Assembly: GCF_025913575.1 (NCBI RefSeq)
Contig: NZ_CP109785.1
Coordinates: 2,232,001 to 2,296,000 of the forward strand
Origin: Halocatena marina
Lineage (GTDB): Archaea; Halobacteriota; Halobacteria; Halobacteriales; Haloarculaceae
Direction: 5' to 3'
Length of the DNA stretch: 64,000 bases
The notes beneath the pieces were generated by a model. The model saw only the letters and a program-made list of their open reading frames with translations. It was not told the origin of the DNA and did no database searches. Of the stretch, positions 17,352-25,632 are shown piece after piece (position 1 is the stretch's first letter; every line of letters begins with the position of its first letter). Position numbers and translations under genes: made by a program.

Positions 17352-18627
17352 GACAACGACGATCTGTATCGTCGGTCAGGGTTACGTGGGACTCCCGCTG
17401 GCGCTGGCGTTCGACGAAGAGGGGTATGAGGTAATCGGATACGACATCAGCGAGCGGAAAATTGACGCGCTTTCCGATGGATTCGATCCATCGGGCGACC
17501 ACGCTGATGAGACAATCGCGGACAGTAGCGTTGCGTTCACAACGGACGCGAGCACCATCGAGCGAGCGGACTACGTCATCATCACAGTGCCGACGCCAGT
17601 CGATGAGACGAAGAACCCAGATCTCTCGTTCGTCGAGAGTGCGGCAGTAACGGTCGGTGAACACGTTTCAGAGGGGACGACGGTCGTTCTCGAATCGACG
17701 GTCTACCCTGGCGTCACGCGTGATGTGCTCGGCCCAGTTGTTGAGGAGCACTCAGGATTGACCGTCGGCGAGAATCTGTTCTTGGGGTACTCGCCCGAGC
17801 GGCTTTCACCGGGAGACACCGATCTTCGAGACGCGATGAAGATCGTCAGTGGCTCTGATGAGGAGACGCTCGACCGACTCGTGGCACTGTATGGGTCCGT
17901 CGTCGATGCGGGTATTCACCGGGCACCCACCATGGAGACTGCAGAAGCAGCGAAGGTGACAGAAAACGTCCAGCGAGACATCAACATCGCGCTCGTGAAC
18001 GAGCTCGCCATCGTCTGTGATCACATGGACCTCGACACCCACGCGGTGCTCGAAGCCGCCGGTTCGAAGTGGAACTTCCATCCCTACCGACCGGGATTGG
18101 TCGGCGGTCACTGCATCCCCGTCGATCCGTTGTATCTTGCCCACAGCGCAGAGCGCGTCGGCTACCAGCCCAAGCTCATCATGCAGGCACGCGAAGTCAA
18201 CGAGTATATGCCCAAACACACCGCAGAGTTGGCGCTTCGAGGACTCAACCGGTGTGGAAAGGTGCTCAGAGACTCGCGCGTCCTTGCCCTCGGGCTGTCG
18301 TATAAGCCAAATGTTGGGGATATCCGCACGTCTCAGGTGCAGGGTGTCATTCGCGCGCTCTCGGAATACGATGTTGAGGTAGTCGGTTACGATCCGCACG
18401 CAGACAAAGATGCCATGCGTGAATCGTTCGATATCGATATTCAGGACGAACTCTCGTTTGAGGGATTCGACGCTGTCGTGCTCGCAACTGGGCACGACGA
18501 TTTCTCTATACTTACCCTCGAAACAATGGCGGCCGAACTGGACGACGACCCTGTTCTCGTCGACGTCGTCGGGATGTTCGATTCGGATCGGGCAACCGAA
18601 GCAGGATTCGATTACAGTCGACTATGA
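17344..18627 (+). CDS. UDP-N-acetylhexosamine 6-dehydrogenase (WbpA/TviB-like)
   Basis: A 427-residue dehydrogenase with 'ICIVGQGYVGLPLALAFDEEG', 'VPTPVDETKNPDLSFV', 'ESTVYPGVT', 'GYSPERLSPGD' and the catalytic Cys in 'RPGLVGGHCIPVDPLYL', the form typical of the WbpA/WbpO/TviB branch that oxidises UDP-GlcNAc or UDP-GalNAc to the 6-uronate. It overlaps the upstream dehydrogenase by 8 bases. It is the likely first step of the diacetamido-uronic acid pathway formed with the three upstream WbpB/E/D-like enzymes. Confidence 0.92.
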   Translation: MSETTTICIVGQGYVGLPLALAFDEEGYEVIGYDISERKIDALSDGFDPSGDHADETIADSSVAFTTDASTIERADYVIITVPTPVDETKNPDLSFVESAAVTVGEHVSEGTTVVLESTVYPGVTRDVLGPVVEEHSGLTVGENLFLGYSPERLSPGDTDLRDAMKIVSGSDEETLDRLVALYGSVVDAGIHRAPTMETAEAAKVTENVQRDINIALVNELAIVCDHMDLDTHAVLEAAGSKWNFHPYRPGLVGGHCIPVDPLYLAHSAERVGYQPKLIMQAREVNEYMPKHTAELALRGLNRCGKVLRDSRVLALGLSYKPNVGDIRTSQVQGVIRALSEYDVEVVGYDPHADKDAMRESFDIDIQDELSFEGFDAVVLATGHDDFSILTLETMAAELDDDPVLVDVVGMFDSDRATEAGFDYSRL

Positions 18628-18635
18628 AATCGTAG

Positions 18636-19664
18636 ATGCGATATATTATTACTATTCAGCACCCGGCACACGTTCATTTCTTCAAACACGCGATTCGAGA
18701 ATTGAAGTCGAATGGTCACGACGTGTTCGTATTCGCGCGCGATAAGGAGGTCGCCATCGATCTCCTCACAGCCTACGAGATCGAACACATCGTCCTCGCC
18801 GGTGGGCAGTCCGGCGGTCTTCGAGGGATGATGGTCGGACAGACGCTTTGGGAGTATCGCCTCCTCCAGCGGGCCCGTGAGATCGAACCGGACGTGATGG
18901 CTGGAATTGGCGGGACGGCTGTCGCTCACGTCGGCGCACTCTGTGGCGCGCGGACTGTGGTGTTCACAGACACCGAACACGCACCAGGGAATAAGATCAC
19001 CTTCCCGTTTGCAGACGAGATCTGGACACCAGCGTGCTTTACCGACGATGGAGGCACAAAACACGAGCAGTACCCGGGATATCACGAACTCGCCTATCTC
19101 CACCCAAACCGCTTCGAGCCGGATCCGAGCGTACTCGAAGATGTTGGCCTCGACCCGGACGATCGGTTCGTCATCCTCAGAGTCGTCTCGTGGTCTGCCT
19201 CCCACGATGTCGGTGAGGGTGGATTCGACGATGTCCGTGATGTGGTCGACAGACTCGAAGAAACTGGTACCCGTGTACTCATCACTTCAGAAGCACCGCT
19301 GCCCGAAGCACTAGAAGCAAACCGTGCGACGGTTGCCCCGCATCGAATGCACGATCTGCTCGCGTACGCCGATCTCTTCGTCGGCGAAGGCGCGACCATG
19401 GCGGTCGAAAGCGCAGTACTGGGAACGCCAGCGGTGTACGTAAACACGCTTCGGATGGGTTACACCGATGAAATCGAAGCGCGGTACGGCCTGTTGTACA
19501 ACTGCCAAGGCAGTTATAGACATCACAATGCGCTCGAAATCGCCGTCAGGATTCTCGATGGAGAGGAAGACCGAGACTGGGATGCACGCCGCGAACGACT
19601 TCTGAACGACACGGTCGATACGACCGACGTGATACTGAGTACACTCGATGTCGACAGAAACTGA
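18636..19664 (+). CDS. DUF354 protein (WecB/MurG-like fold)
   Basis: A 342-residue archaeal-type DUF354 protein. It has the opening 'TIQHPAHVHFFKHAIRELKSNGHDVFVFARDKE' family pattern (here in pieces), 'GIGGTAVAHVGAL', 'DTEHAPGNKITFPFAD', and a C-terminal GEGATMAVESAVLGTPAVY loop that resembles the UDP-binding loop of GT-B enzymes and UDP-GlcNAc 2-epimerases. No signal or membrane segment is seen. It sits where a WbpI-type 2-epimerase or a glycosyltransferase would be expected, so either role is possible. It overlaps the following glycosyltransferase by 17 bases. Confidence 0.88.
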   Translation: MRYIITIQHPAHVHFFKHAIRELKSNGHDVFVFARDKEVAIDLLTAYEIEHIVLAGGQSGGLRGMMVGQTLWEYRLLQRAREIEPDVMAGIGGTAVAHVGALCGARTVVFTDTEHAPGNKITFPFADEIWTPACFTDDGGTKHEQYPGYHELAYLHPNRFEPDPSVLEDVGLDPDDRFVILRVVSWSASHDVGEGGFDDVRDVVDRLEETGTRVLITSEAPLPEALEANRATVAPHRMHDLLAYADLFVGEGATMAVESAVLGTPAVYVNTLRMGYTDEIEARYGLLYNCQGSYRHHNALEIAVRILDGEEDRDWDARRERLLNDTVDTTDVILSTLDVDRN

Positions 19665-20571
19665 AACTGACCTGCGCGTGCTGCAGGTGGCGACCTCGAA
19701 TCGTTCATTCTTCCAGCAACAGGTGGAAGTGCTCGAAGCGCGCGGCGTCGAGTGTGAAACGCTCATCGTCCCTCGACCACGAGAGTCGGGGCGCGGCCCC
19801 CGAGAGTATCTGAGCTTCTATCTCCAGACGCTCGGCCGAGGACTGGAGGATTTCGACCTCGTGCACGCGAACTACGGCCTGATCGGCCCACTTGCGCTTG
19901 CCCAACCCACGCGGCCGGTCGTGCTGACACTCTGGGGGTCAGATATGATGGGTCCACGCTGGCTTAAGCACGTCAGCCGGGTCACGGCACGGGCGAGCGA
20001 TGCCGTCATCGTGCCATCGAAACCACTCTCTCGCGTGCTCGATGTGCCCCACGAATACGTTCCGTTCGGTGTCGATACCGAGCTATTTGAACCAATGGAC
20101 CGAGACGCCGCCCGCGAGCGCGTGGGCTGGCCGACTGACGAACAAAGTGTACTCTTCCCGTATGATCCAGATCGTCCGGTGAAAAACTTCGAACTGGCAG
20201 AGCGTGTCGTCTCACGCGTTCCGAACGCGACACTTCGAACGGTTTCCGGAGTTCCATATGAACGGATGCCGGAGTATATGAGCGCAAGCGATGCTCTCCT
20301 CGTGACCTCTGAGTACGAGAGCGGACCAATGACGGTCTGTGAGGCCGCTGCCTGTAATCTTCCCGTCGTTTCCCGAGACGTTGGCTTTGTAACTGATGTT
20401 CTCGATGGGATCGAGCCGTCCGCGATCGCGGACACCGAAGACGAACTCGTTGAGGCACTCACGAACGTTCTCGGTTCTGAAAAGCGGTCCAACGGCCGAA
20501 CACGTATGAATCGGGACCTCGATCGACTTGGTCAAGAGCTCGTTCGCGTTTATCAGAAGGTTCTTAACTGA
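19648..20571 (+). CDS. GT4-like glycosyltransferase
   Basis: A 307-residue GT-B glycosyltransferase. It starts 'RVLQVATSNRSFFQQQVEVL' and has the N-terminal 'LVHANYGLIGPLALA' stretch, 'LTLWGSDMMG', a hinge near residue 125 ('VIVPSKPLSRVL') and a C-terminal donor site with the E-x7-E pattern (TSEYESGPMTVCEAAACN). It probably transfers the uronic acid made by this operon or another sugar onto a lipid-linked glycan in the cytoplasm. It is the last gene of the operon, followed 50 bases later by a regulator gene. Confidence 0.9.
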   Translation: MSTETETDLRVLQVATSNRSFFQQQVEVLEARGVECETLIVPRPRESGRGPREYLSFYLQTLGRGLEDFDLVHANYGLIGPLALAQPTRPVVLTLWGSDMMGPRWLKHVSRVTARASDAVIVPSKPLSRVLDVPHEYVPFGVDTELFEPMDRDAARERVGWPTDEQSVLFPYDPDRPVKNFELAERVVSRVPNATLRTVSGVPYERMPEYMSASDALLVTSEYESGPMTVCEAAACNLPVVSRDVGFVTDVLDGIEPSAIADTEDELVEALTNVLGSEKRSNGRTRMNRDLDRLGQELVRVYQKVLN

Positions 20572-20621
20572 ATCGCACACTTATCCCAGACTGAAGGCAC
20601 CCTTCCACCAGGCACATAGGG

Positions 20622-21314
20622 ATGGTGACTACTATGAACGCAGTGGCAAATTCAGACACAGACACAGAACCAGTATCAGCAGGTGATGGTACACCGGAAT
20701 CGCTCGAGTCGGAGGACCCGCCGGCCGAGCTTTCCAAAGACGAACTATTTCACCTGTTACAGAACCAGCGCCGTCGTCGTGTGCTGTTGTATCTCCAAGA
20801 CACAGACGGAGAGGTCAGCATGCGCGACATCGCAGAGCAAGTCGCTGCATGGGAAAACGATACGACAGTAGCGGCGCTCGGTTCCAACGAACGCCAACGG
20901 GTATACATCGCGCTCTACCAATCACATCTCCCGAAACTCGACGACGCAGGTGTGCTCACATACGACCAACAGCGCGGCATTGTCTCACGAACACAACTGG
21001 CTGACCAGCTTGAGGCGTACCTCAACGTTGAGGCATCCCACGAGTCGAACGCCGAAATCGGAACGGAAGCGAATGGAGACGTTGACAATCAACGCATAGC
21101 GAACGGCACAAATGAGAACAGTACGACGAACGTAAATCTCGATATCCTCCGGTACTACGGTGCGGCAACGCTTGCCAGTGTACTATCGACAGCCGCGTCG
21201 GCTGCCGGACTCATCGCTATGTCTGGGGGTGCCCTCGCGACATTTATCACAGGGCTGTTCGTCGCAGTAACGATTGGTCTAACGATCCAACAACGCAGTC
21301 AGGTTGGAAACTAA
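20622..21314 (+). CDS. membrane-anchored HTH protein (DUF7344 type)
   Basis: A 230-residue protein. Residues 35-125 form a winged-helix domain of the haloarchaeal DUF7344 kind: 'ELFHLLQNQRRRRVLLYL', 'VSMRDIAEQVAAWENDT' and 'RVYIALYQSHLPKLDDAGV'. A charged Asn/Glu-rich linker leads to two membrane helices near residues 175-222 (ATLASVLSTAASAAGLIAM; ATFITGLFVAVTIGLTI). A DNA-binding domain tethered to the membrane suggests a regulator sensing membrane or envelope state, perhaps of the operon just ahead. Its DNA target is unknown. Confidence 0.85.
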   Translation: MVTTMNAVANSDTDTEPVSAGDGTPESLESEDPPAELSKDELFHLLQNQRRRRVLLYLQDTDGEVSMRDIAEQVAAWENDTTVAALGSNERQRVYIALYQSHLPKLDDAGVLTYDQQRGIVSRTQLADQLEAYLNVEASHESNAEIGTEANGDVDNQRIANGTNENSTTNVNLDILRYYGAATLASVLSTAASAAGLIAMSGGALATFITGLFVAVTIGLTIQQRSQVGN

Positions 21315-22339
21315 ACCGATCTCGGCTCTATTTTTGGAACCAGACAATCAGTGTACAAGTAGTATCACCAATCTATACTAATATATGTATTATGTCTATG
21401 ATTTCCTTTTCGGATAGGTATCGAACGCATACATGAATGAATCAAAATATGTTTTTGGCTCTTGATTATAGAATGATATCAAATGTTAGCAAATGTGATT
21501 AAAAAGCGCCATTAATACTGCTCTAACTGAACGACTTCCAGACTCCATCGATATATTACACAGAATATATAACAAATATAGTCACCTGTTATTTATCTAT
21601 TGATGCATCTCGTATTCACCATATCAATGCTAATTAAATGGATTGTATATCGAATATACACTTTCACCCCAGTAGATATTTACACGTGACCAAATATACC
21701 CTTCGTAAGTTCCATGATATATTTTCACCTATTAAATACCTGAATGCATCTATTATGAGAATCTGCGTTTTCGTGTGGTATCACCCTTATTCAGTATATA
21801 ACAAAGACCTGATCCAGTGTACTACTCTGAATAGAGGCGCGAGAATTGCGCGTCGCAGATAATCGGGACAATGTGTGAAGGGATCGCATCTATCGCGGAC
21901 GATTTCAGAAATGAATCATCATATGAATTTGAACACCTAGAATACTGTTTGTCCCTCCATGAAGCCGTCGGCGACAGAAGTTGTACGCTTGGCAATCGGA
22001 ATGCTGGACGGCCTTGGGAGCCCTCTGTCACACAATTTGGAGCACCAGTATATCGAACTCATAGCCATTCACTCGATTCGTGCGCAGCGACGATCGCGAC
22101 GAAACAGCCGCTGTTCCCGAATCGTATAGACGAGATGAGATGAAATTCACAACTGATCCAGCCTACACTGGGGTGCACTCGATTGATTCCGGGTTTCGGT
22201 CGAACGTTCGATTTTGGTTTGTATTGGCCTCGTACCACTCCGCAGGTGCCTTCGGCTGCAACAGTAACACCTTTCCGAAGATCGATGAAGCGTGATACAG
22301 TCGAATAACCAGCGAGGAGAGGTCCGTGTTGGACCGACG
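21315..22339. other. 1-kb AT-rich gap without a supported gene
   Basis: Base composition drops sharply from 21340 to about 21840. Only short open frames occur in mixed frames, for example a 34-codon frame from ATG 21755 (MRICVFVWYHPYS) and a 90-codon frame from 21871. None has a recognisable domain or a good start context. It may be decayed coding sequence or regulatory space separating the two halves of the glycan locus. Confidence 0.5.
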
Positions 22340-24016
22340 ATGAATCGCCAGCTCTTCGGTGTCTTCGGTGACCGAGCCGAATTCTCACGGCTCAGTGCCA
22401 TCGAACAGTTCGACCACGTCATCGAGGGCGACTCCGCAACAGTGGGAATCCGAGACGTTGGCTACGGTCTCCCGGGACGAACAACGGTGTATGAGAGCGA
22501 TGATGGTATCTGTCTCATTTGGGGAGAAATCATTCAGGAAACGCCACAACCACCCGCGAAACGACTGCTCGAACGCTACGCTGAAACGGGTAAAAGCGCA
22601 TTTGACGAACTAAACGGCTCGTATCTCGCATTCGTCGAGCACAAGAACGATGCGCTCCTCATCACAGATCCAATCCGTTCGTGGGAGGCGTTTTATACGG
22701 ACGCACCAGGGGTTCGAACGTTTGGAACCGACGCCGCGAAAGTCGCACGAACGATTCCCGATCCACAGCTTGATGATCGCACTGTCGCTGAAATCATCCA
22801 CTTCGGTACCTCGTTCAGTGACTCGACTGTCGTGACTGACCTCAAACGAATTCCCTTTGACGGATACCTTACGCCGGATTCGGTCGGTGAACTCCGTCGG
22901 TTTGTCTACCGCCCGAAGGAGTTCGATTACGTCGGAGAACTCGCTACACGGTTACAACGCGCGATCGAGCGGCGGGTCCCACTTCCGGGGCAGAAAGGGC
23001 TCTTGTTGGGTCCCGGCTGTGATTCACGAATCGTCCTTTCACAGCATCCAGAGTTGGACGCTGCGTATACAGTCGGATCTTCCTCAACTGCCTGTACTCT
23101 TGCTGGCCGCCACGGCGTCGAGTACGCGGCGCTCCCAATTTCGGAACGGTCGCTCGACATTCGGCCAGAAGTCATCCAGTACACGCAGGGCATCCGAGAA
23201 TCGGTTCACATCCACCATCGAGGAAACACGGATGCAATCGATGCCGACACTATTTACCACGGAACACTGTTTGATACCCTTCTACGCGGCCAGTTCCTCC
23301 CTGCTCACGAGGTCGAACTGTTCGGTCGAACCGTCACATTCGATGGTCTTGATCCGAATCCCGACATCACACAACACGTCAAATCACGGTTTGGTTGCGC
23401 AGGAGCAGAGTCGATCGTTACTGACGATCGATTTTCCGAGACAGATATCGCGGGCCGACGTCCGAAAGATCTCGTCGAACCGTCGTTCGAGTCGTGCTGG
23501 GATCGAACTGATTCGGTGTACAACGCTATCGATCTCTTTTCAATCAAGCAGACACCAACACTCGCATTCCGAACACACCTCGCAGATCACTTCCTTGAAA
23601 GCTTCATCGCCGCCGATCGTGATCTCATCGAGTGGCATCTTACGACCCCTCCTGAGTACCGGACGGAGCGAACGTTCCGGGCAGCACTCGAACGCCTTGA
23701 TGCAACGGTTCTCGGTCCGACGTCGCCAGTCCGGATTCGCTCTCAGCACCATCCGATCGAGGGGTTTCTCGAACGAATTGTCCCAGACCGAGCACCGTTT
23801 GGAAATGGATCGTCGTCGACATCGAACCCGTCGGCTGTCGACCTCGATACAATCTATGAAACCGATAGCCTCGATCAGAAGCTCTTTCCCGGCTATGACG
23901 AGATACACTCACTTCCTGCACGAGTCAAGCTGCGGATGAATGACCTTATCACATGGATCGAGTATGCTACTGGCGAACCGCGCTATACCCCAGACCAATT
24001 GATGTCTTTATTCTGA
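22340..24016 (+). CDS. asparagine-synthase-like protein without glutaminase cysteine
   Basis: A 558-residue protein. The N-terminal about 190 residues resemble the class II glutamine amidotransferase fold (MNRQLFGVFGD; 'GLPGRTTVYESDDGICLIWGEI'; 'FDELNGSYLAFVEH'), but the nucleophilic Cys2 of true asparagine synthases is absent. The C-terminal region has a synthetase-type pyrophosphatase loop near residue 220, LLLGPGCDSRIVLS, replacing the usual SGGLDS. ATG 22340 begins the conserved part; an upstream ATG at 22292 adds a non-conserved leader. Such proteins often occur in polysaccharide loci as amide-forming or adenylating enzymes acting with ammonia or an amine. The reaction is not known. Confidence 0.75.
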   Translation: MNRQLFGVFGDRAEFSRLSAIEQFDHVIEGDSATVGIRDVGYGLPGRTTVYESDDGICLIWGEIIQETPQPPAKRLLERYAETGKSAFDELNGSYLAFVEHKNDALLITDPIRSWEAFYTDAPGVRTFGTDAAKVARTIPDPQLDDRTVAEIIHFGTSFSDSTVVTDLKRIPFDGYLTPDSVGELRRFVYRPKEFDYVGELATRLQRAIERRVPLPGQKGLLLGPGCDSRIVLSQHPELDAAYTVGSSSTACTLAGRHGVEYAALPISERSLDIRPEVIQYTQGIRESVHIHHRGNTDAIDADTIYHGTLFDTLLRGQFLPAHEVELFGRTVTFDGLDPNPDITQHVKSRFGCAGAESIVTDDRFSETDIAGRRPKDLVEPSFESCWDRTDSVYNAIDLFSIKQTPTLAFRTHLADHFLESFIAADRDLIEWHLTTPPEYRTERTFRAALERLDATVLGPTSPVRIRSQHHPIEGFLERIVPDRAPFGNGSSSTSNPSAVDLDTIYETDSLDQKLFPGYDEIHSLPARVKLRMNDLITWIEYATGEPRYTPDQLMSLF

Positions 24017-24120
24017 TATGTAAAAACTGCTCGGCGTCTGAGAGTATTACGCCACTCTTGCTGTCACCAAATGTCACTTCCTTAAGTATCAGTGGCGTGT
24101 TGCTCGAATCGACAGAAGGA

Positions 24121-25428
24121 ATGAGCGAACCAGAATCATCGAGAGCACACATTGAGCTTGCAGACACAGATGTCGAAGCAGAATGGTCTATTTTCCTTGC
24201 TGGGGATTGTATTTATCAAACCGAGATGGCGTCCGAGCCAGTTGGGGATGGAATACAAGATCAAATCGACGAAGCCGATCTTTCACTCGTCAATCTAGAA
24301 GCACCTGTTTCTGTCGACAGTGAACCGATCGCAAAATCAGGACCCGCGAAAGCGTCGGCCCCATCCGCACCACGGATGCTCGCATCGGCTGGCTTCGATG
24401 TGGCCTGTCTTGCGAACAACCATATTATGGACTTCGGAGCGGATGGGCTTCGGGCAACGGAACAAGCGTGCACCGAGGCAGGGATCGAAACGGTCGGTGC
24501 GGGTGAAACCATCGACGAGGCACTTTCTTTGATCACCGCTTCCATCGACAGCCAGACTGTCGCAGTCATTAACGTCTGTGAACGGGAGTTTGGTATCGCT
24601 GGCGACGAGCCAGGAACCGCGTGGGTGTCCCATCCCACAGTTGAGGAGCGCATTGAACGCGCGGCTGAGTCGGCTGATATTGTTCTCGTCGTCACACACG
24701 GAGGCATCGAGTACGTTTCGTTCCCACCACCAGGACGCCAGCAGACGCTCCGTTCGTTCGTAGAAAGCGGTGCTGATGCCGTTATAGGGCATCATCCACA
24801 CGTTGCACAAGGGTGGGAGATTTATAATGAAAGTCCGATCGTCTATAGTCTCGGTAACTTCCTCTTTGACCAACCAAACCGCCCAAGCACGAGCTGGGGG
24901 CTTACCGTTTCGCTTTCGGGACACGGATCGTCACTCGCTGGACTTCAAATTATCCCGACCGAACAGTACGACGGTCGCGTCCATAAGATGGACGATCCAA
25001 CCTCACATCTCACATATCTCGGGCAGGTTTCGGACATCACCGCTGAGCGCGAATCGTTGCAGGCACATTGGCAGGAGCTCGCGGTGAGACTGTTCAAACA
25101 GCGATATTCGAGCTGGCTTCGGACAGGAACCGCCGCCGGACCGACCCAACTACTCAAAGACCCACGCGCAGCACTCGGGAACGCGTGGGATAGCTCCGAA
25201 CGACGCACAGAGATGCTCACGCTCTTGAACGTCATTCGAAACGAATCACACCGAGACGTTATCGAGACAGCGCTCGCCGTCGAAGCAGGAGATATCCCCG
25301 ACAAACGAACACCCGAGATAGAGCGAACGGTTCGTGATCTGCTAGAGTGGACGGAGGACCGACCGGTGTACGACCGACCGTCGTTCCCCGTACGTATCGC
25401 ACAGACGCTGATGAGACGGCTCGGCTGA
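24121..25428 (+). CDS. CapA-family metallophosphatase-like capsule protein
   Basis: A 435-residue protein of the CapA/PgsA family. It has the ordered motifs 'IFLAGDCIYQTEM', 'NLEAPVSVD', 'CLANNHIMDFGADGL', 'VVTHGGIEYVS', 'VIGHHPHVAQG' and 'YSLGNFLFDQ', which are calcineurin-like metal-site motifs. In bacteria the family is needed for poly-gamma-glutamate capsule formation or export. No signal peptide is seen, so it is probably cytoplasmic or peripheral here. A C-terminal helical region of about 130 residues is less conserved. ATG 24121 starts just ahead of the acidic leader; the frame is open further upstream but without conserved sequence. It follows the asparagine-synthase-like gene by 104 bases. 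Confidence 0.87.
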   Translation: MSEPESSRAHIELADTDVEAEWSIFLAGDCIYQTEMASEPVGDGIQDQIDEADLSLVNLEAPVSVDSEPIAKSGPAKASAPSAPRMLASAGFDVACLANNHIMDFGADGLRATEQACTEAGIETVGAGETIDEALSLITASIDSQTVAVINVCEREFGIAGDEPGTAWVSHPTVEERIERAAESADIVLVVTHGGIEYVSFPPPGRQQTLRSFVESGADAVIGHHPHVAQGWEIYNESPIVYSLGNFLFDQPNRPSTSWGLTVSLSGHGSSLAGLQIIPTEQYDGRVHKMDDPTSHLTYLGQVSDITAERESLQAHWQELAVRLFKQRYSSWLRTGTAAGPTQLLKDPRAALGNAWDSSERRTEMLTLLNVIRNESHRDVIETALAVEAGDIPDKRTPEIERTVRDLLEWTEDRPVYDRPSFPVRIAQTLMRRLG

Positions 25429-25632
25429 CCGGCGAATCATCAAATAGTCCCGTCATTCGCAGGGAGATGTCGCAGTCTGTTCGTTGAGCCTAGTGGTGCA
25501 CAACCACATCGACAGAGGATCAGACACGTTACCTCACAAAGATCAATTTATTTTCGATGAAAACCACACACTTCACAGACGATAATAGCGAAAAGTAACT
25601 GACCCGACCTCACCCTACTCAGACCTTCTCTA

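Noticed and set aside
22857..23939. 360-codon frame in another phase inside the asparagine-synthase-like gene
   Set aside because: Extremely Ser/Arg-rich translation without domains. The phase starting at 22340 gives a coherent protein over the whole length.
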